Assembly: GCA_000017645.1 (NCBI GenBank) | Contig: CP000781.1 | Span: 1,578,001-1,642,000, forward strand | Origin: Xanthobacter autotrophicus Py2 | Lineage (GTDB): Bacteria > Pseudomonadota > Alphaproteobacteria > Rhizobiales > Xanthobacteraceae | Length of the DNA stretch: 64,000 bases | Direction: 5' to 3' | Made by a program: the position numbers and the translations under genes | Notes under the pieces: model-generated | What the model was told of the DNA's origin: nothing | Database searches by the model: none | What the model saw: only the letters and a program-made list of their open reading frames with translations | In this document: piece by piece, positions 60,980 to 64,000 of the stretch | Layout of the letters: every line of letters begins with the position of its first letter | Position numbering within the stretch: position 1 is the first letter of the stretch

Positions 60980-62800
60980 ATGCTGCGTTCGGGTGAACCG
61001 TCCTTCAAGTTGCCCGTGCTCGGACCCGGGCAGGATCGGCTCGTCACCTTCTTCGCCGCCATCGCCATCGTCACGGTGCTGTATCTGGGGCGCGACGTGT
61101 TCGTGCCCATTGCCGTGGCGATCCTGCTCGCCTTCGTGCTGGCGCCGGTCATCATGGTGTTGCGCCGCATCCGCATCCCGCGCACGGCAGCGGTGGTGAC
61201 GGTGGTGCTGGTGACTTTCCTCGGCCTCATGGCGCTCGGCGGGATGATCGCCCTGCAGGTCACCGACCTTGTGGCGGAACTCCCCCAGTACCGCATGAAC
61301 ATGCGGGACAAGATCAAGTCCCTCAAGGAGGCCGCCAGCGGCTCGGGCACCTTCGAGCGCACGATGGATCTGGTGCAGGACCTCAGCCGTGAGATCGACG
61401 GTCCGCAGGCCGGGCAGGGGCTGGCGGCGGGCGCAACCGACGGGCGGCCGGTGCTGGTGGAGGTTCACGAGCCGCCGCCGGGCACGCTGGGCACAATCTC
61501 GGCGGTGGTGACGCCCCTGCTGCATCCCCTCGCCACCTTCGGCATCGTCTTCATCTTCGTGCTGTTCATCCTGCTGCAGCGCGAGGACCTGCGAAACCGC
61601 TTCGTGCGGCTCGCGGGTGCGCACGATCTCCAGCGCACCACGGCGGCCCTCGACGATGCGGGGAGCCGGCTGTCGCGGTTCTTCCTGGCCCAGGTGGCGC
61701 TCAATGCCTCCTTCGGCGCGGTCATCGGGCTCGGCCTTTGGATCATCGGCGTGCCGAGTCCCTTCCTGTGGGGGCTGGCGGCGGCGGTGCTGCGCTTCGT
61801 GCCCTACATCGGCGCGGCCATCGCGGCGGCCTTGCCCATCGGCCTTGCGCTGGCGGTGGATCCCGGCTGGACCATGGTGCTGTCCACCGTCGCCCTGTTC
61901 CTGGTGGTGGAGCCGGTGGTGGGCCATGTGATCGAGCCCCTGCTCTATGGCCGCTCCACCGGCCTGTCGCCGGTGGCGGTGATCGCGGCGGCCACCTTCT
62001 GGACCTGGCTGTGGGGGCCGATCGGGCTGCTGCTCTCCACCCCGCTCACGCTCTGCCTGGTGGTGCTGGGCCGGCACGTGGAGAGCCTTGAATTCCTCGA
62101 CGTTGCGCTGGGCGACCAGCCGCCCCTGTCGGCCAGCGAGCTGCTCTACCAGCGCCTGCTGGCGGGGGATCCGCTGGAGGCGGCGGCCGCCGCGGAGGAG
62201 CACCTGAAGGAGAAGTCGCTCGCCGATTACGCCGATCAGGTTGCGCTGCCGGCGTTGCGGCTGGCCCAGCGCGATGCGGCCCGCGGCGTGCTGGATGAGG
62301 CGCGCCAGACCCGCCTCAAGGAAACCCTCGCCGAGCTGCTCGACTACCTGCCTGATCCGGGCGACCTGGTCGGTCCGCCGACCGAGGGCACCCCTCACGT
62401 CCTCATCCTGTCGGCCCGCTCCGGGCTGGACGAGGCGGCGGCGCTGCTGTTCGCCCACCGGTTGCGCCAATCCGGCTTGCGGTGCGAGACGCGCTCGCGG
62501 GGCGGGCTCGGTCGGCCCGTGGGGGATGAGGTGAACCTGCTGGTCCTGTCCTATCTGTCGCCGGCCACGCCCGCGCACCGGCGCTACACCATCCGCCGCC
62601 TGAAGCGCGATGTGCCGGGCCGGCGGGTCATCGTCGCCGACTGGGGCATCGAGCAGGGGCAGCCCGAGCGGCTCGAAGGCGAGGACGCCGTGGTCAGCTC
62701 CATTTCGGCGGCGATGGAGGCGGTAGCGACGCTGCCGGAGCCCCCCGCTGCTCCCCCCCAGGCTGCGGCACCGGCAGTGTTGCGGGCCGGCGCGGCCTGA
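60980..62800 (+). CDS. AI-2E family transporter with long C-terminal extension
   Basis: 606 residues from ATG 60980 (AGAGGGA upstream). Helices at about 15-75, then a periplasmic-type loop with coiled segment, and the family block FFLAQVALNASFGAVIGLGLWIIGVPSPFLWGLAAAVLRFVPYIGAAIAAALPIGLAL with PLLYGRSTGLSPVAVIAAATFWTWLWGPIGLLLSTPL. The membrane part ends near residue 365. A soluble region of about 240 residues follows, including a two-domain part (HVLILSARSGLDEAAALLFAHRLRQSGLR) of unknown use. Members export small molecules or ions; no evidence links it to AI-2. Confidence 0.9.
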   Translation: MLRSGEPSFKLPVLGPGQDRLVTFFAAIAIVTVLYLGRDVFVPIAVAILLAFVLAPVIMVLRRIRIPRTAAVVTVVLVTFLGLMALGGMIALQVTDLVAELPQYRMNMRDKIKSLKEAASGSGTFERTMDLVQDLSREIDGPQAGQGLAAGATDGRPVLVEVHEPPPGTLGTISAVVTPLLHPLATFGIVFIFVLFILLQREDLRNRFVRLAGAHDLQRTTAALDDAGSRLSRFFLAQVALNASFGAVIGLGLWIIGVPSPFLWGLAAAVLRFVPYIGAAIAAALPIGLALAVDPGWTMVLSTVALFLVVEPVVGHVIEPLLYGRSTGLSPVAVIAAATFWTWLWGPIGLLLSTPLTLCLVVLGRHVESLEFLDVALGDQPPLSASELLYQRLLAGDPLEAAAAAEEHLKEKSLADYADQVALPALRLAQRDAARGVLDEARQTRLKETLAELLDYLPDPGDLVGPPTEGTPHVLILSARSGLDEAAALLFAHRLRQSGLRCETRSRGGLGRPVGDEVNLLVLSYLSPATPAHRRYTIRRLKRDVPGRRVIVADWGIEQGQPERLEGEDAVVSSISAAMEAVATLPEPPAAPPQAAAPAVLRAGAA

Positions 62801-62838
62801 TCCGGCTGACACCATCGGGCGCAGGCGGCGCCGGGACA

Positions 62839-62908
62839 AACCTGCGGCCCCGGTCGGGTCCGGGGCCGCAGGTTGCAGATCAACGGCCCCGGTTGTTGAC
62901 CGGGGCCG
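62839..62908. terminator. Two tandem GC-rich hairpins between convergent genes
   Basis: First hairpin: AACCTGCGGCCCCGG / CCGGGGCCGCAGGTT, 15 bp, 6-nt loop (62839-62874). Second hairpin: CGGCCCCGGT / ACCGGGGCCG, 10 bp, 5-nt loop (62884-62908). The two share the core GGCCCCGG and could refold with each other. They lie between the AI-2E gene and the convergent glutamate dehydrogenase gene. Confidence 0.65.
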
Positions 62909-62920
62909 GGAGGGCGCGGC

Positions 62921-64000
62921 TCAGCTGCGCACCAGGTCCGAGAGCAGGCTCGCGGCCAGCGTCAGCTTGGAGAGGCTGAGGCCGGAGGCCGCGATCTCGC
63001 GCACGGTGCGGCGCATGCGCTCCACCTCCTCGTGGCGGGCGCAGATGAAGGCGTTCACCGCCGCTTCCCCCGCCACGTCGTCCACCAGCATCAGCTCGGT
63101 GATGCGGCGCATGAAGGTCTCCAGCTGGGCCAGAGACCGGTCGAGGGCGAGCCGGTCGTAATAGTCCGGCGCCAGGATGCTGCGGGCCTGCATGAACAGG
63201 TCGTCGATGGCGAAGGTCCGCCCCGCCGCGAAGAAGGTGCTGGCGGCGCTGGGGATGGACTTGCCCGTGGTCTCGGCGATGAGGGCGATGTCGGAGGCCG
63301 CAGCGAGGCCCGGCATGAAGGCGATCTTGCGGGCGAGGTCTTCCGGCACGTTCTGGCCGATGAGGTCGGCCATGCGCGCCTCGCGCTCGCGGCGCCAGGC
63401 CTCCGGCAGGCTTTCTTCCAGCACGGCGGCCACCGCCGCGATCCCGGTGCGATAGCGCTCCACCACCCCGGCGATGCCATCGGCGAAGGAGACGTTGCCG
63501 AGGAACCAGATGGTCCGCCCCACCACCAGGTCCTGCACCGCGGCGTAGAGGCCGAGCTGCACTGCACCTAGCACCTTGGTGTCGAGGGCGTCGATGGCGG
63601 CGTTCAGCTCCGGCACATGGTAGCTGTCACGCACGGCGGCGAAGGCGCGGGCGATGGCCGGGGCGTCGGCGCCGGTCTGGTCGGCGATCCGGGCGAGGCA
63701 CGACGGCCCGCCCTGGTTGACGATGGCATTGGACAGGCCGGTGGCGATGATCTCCCGGTGCAGCCGGTGGGTCTCGATGGCGTGGGGGTAGCGTTCCTTG
63801 ATCTCGCGCGGGAAGTAATTCACCAGCTCCCCGGAAAGATAGGCGTCGTCCGGCACGTTGGAGGCGACGAGGTCCTGGTCCAGCGCCAGCTTGGCGTAGG
63901 CGAGCAGCACCGCCAGCTCGGGCCGGGTGAGGTGTTCCCCGCGCGAGCGCCGGTCGGCGATCTCGGCGTCGGAGGGCAGGAATTCCACCGCCCGGTCCAG
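62921..64000 (-). CDS. gdh: NAD-specific glutamate dehydrogenase (large type), C-terminal part
   Basis: Open to the right edge, so only about 360 C-terminal residues of a protein of roughly 1600 are seen. The segment EFLPSDAEIADRRSRGEHLTRPELAVLLAYAKLAL is a signature of the GDH-180 class, and ELVNYFPREIKERYPHAIETHRLHREIIATGLSNAIVNQGG follows. The class converts glutamate to 2-oxoglutarate with NAD+ and is used in alphaproteobacteria for glutamate catabolism. The helical C-terminal domain appears intact to the stop. Confidence 0.95.
   Translation of the reverse strand: MDRAVEFLPSDAEIADRRSRGEHLTRPELAVLLAYAKLALDQDLVASNVPDDAYLSGELVNYFPREIKERYPHAIETHRLHREIIATGLSNAIVNQGGPSCLARIADQTGADAPAIARAFAAVRDSYHVPELNAAIDALDTKVLGAVQLGLYAAVQDLVVGRTIWFLGNVSFADGIAGVVERYRTGIAAVAAVLEESLPEAWRREREARMADLIGQNVPEDLARKIAFMPGLAAASDIALIAETTGKSIPSAASTFFAAGRTFAIDDLFMQARSILAPDYYDRLALDRSLAQLETFMRRITELMLVDDVAGEAAVNAFICARHEEVERMRRTVREIAASGLSLSKLTLAASLLSDLVRS

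Noticed and set aside
1..64000. CRISPR array, tRNA/rRNA genes, transposons, prophage or toxin-antitoxin modules
   Set aside because: No regular spaced repeats, no cloverleaf with TTCGAATC-type T arm, and no transposase, integrase or toxin motifs were seen on either strand.

Overview
The window is a 64 kb piece of a GC-rich (roughly 68-70% by eye) alphaproteobacterial chromosome. The gene content points to the Hyphomicrobiales, most likely Xanthobacteraceae (Xanthobacter/Azorhizobium/Ancylobacter-like). The evidence is a circularly permuted two-piece tmRNA, an alpha-type SspB, a set of Rhizobiales-typical small DUF families (DUF971, DUF1223, DUF1491, DUF2093, DUF2849, DUF5330), NAD-glutamate dehydrogenase of the large type, and a DUF1214/DUF1254 pair. 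No tRNA, rRNA, insertion sequence, prophage or CRISPR was seen, so this is mainly ordinary core chromosome. The assignment to a family is inference from gene content.

Layout. 1-8.9 kb: end of an S49 peptidase, nadE, a large DUF2339 membrane protein, ynfA-like, ispE and a secreted TPR protein. 8.9-16.1 kb: fhs, an SCP2-type thiolase, DUF1223, DUF971, moaA, an EamA transporter and a small conserved protein. 16.2-17.2 kb: an isolated patatin-like gene of lower GC. 17.3-27.7 kb: a complete sulfate assimilation island: sbp-cysT-cysW-cysA (uptake) and DUF2849-cysI-DUF934-cysH (reduction) on the minus strand, with cysD-cysNC (activation) diverging on the plus strand from a regulatory region that carries a 27-bp perfect palindrome. 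27.8-35.5 kb: enoyl-CoA hydratase, a tiny membrane ORF with its own promoter, a GntR regulator with two DNA-binding domains, small proteins, sufE, a sensor kinase operon and DUF1491. 35.5-43.5 kb: DUF1254/DUF1214, thioesterase-purD, xseA, DUF2093, dihydroorotase, ygfZ and the DNA glycosylase tag. 43.6-46.5 kb: ssrA followed by sspB, an amine oxidase-like flavoprotein and folA. 46.6-64 kb: a long AsmA protein, a GlcD-type FAD oxidase, small proteins, prmA overlapping a diguanylate cyclase, a UvrD/PcrA helicase, a cupin-MFS pair, an AI-2E family exporter and the C-terminal end of NAD-glutamate dehydrogenase.

Functional threads. Sulfate is imported (Sbp/CysTWA), adenylated (CysDN), optionally phosphorylated (CysC domain), reduced by an iron-sulfur APS-reductase-type CysH, and then reduced to sulfide by a CysI with no flavoprotein partner in the window. 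Trans-translation and proteolysis sit together: ssrA encodes the tag ANDNYAPVAQAA, and the adjacent sspB encodes the adaptor expected to deliver tagged proteins to ClpXP. One-carbon/folate (fhs, folA, ygfZ), purine/pyrimidine (purD, pyrC) and DNA repair (xseA, tag, uvrD) genes make up the housekeeping background.

The most worthwhile unexplained signals are regulatory or small: the cys palindrome and the separate sbp inverted repeat, the TTTTGCACTGCAAAA palindrome shared by the patatin gene and a 57-aa gene, a 29-aa membrane ORF behind a near-consensus promoter, the tandem-wHTH GntR protein, and a dihydroorotase-like enzyme with Gln at a metal-ligand His position. I did not find a convincing new multi-gene system.
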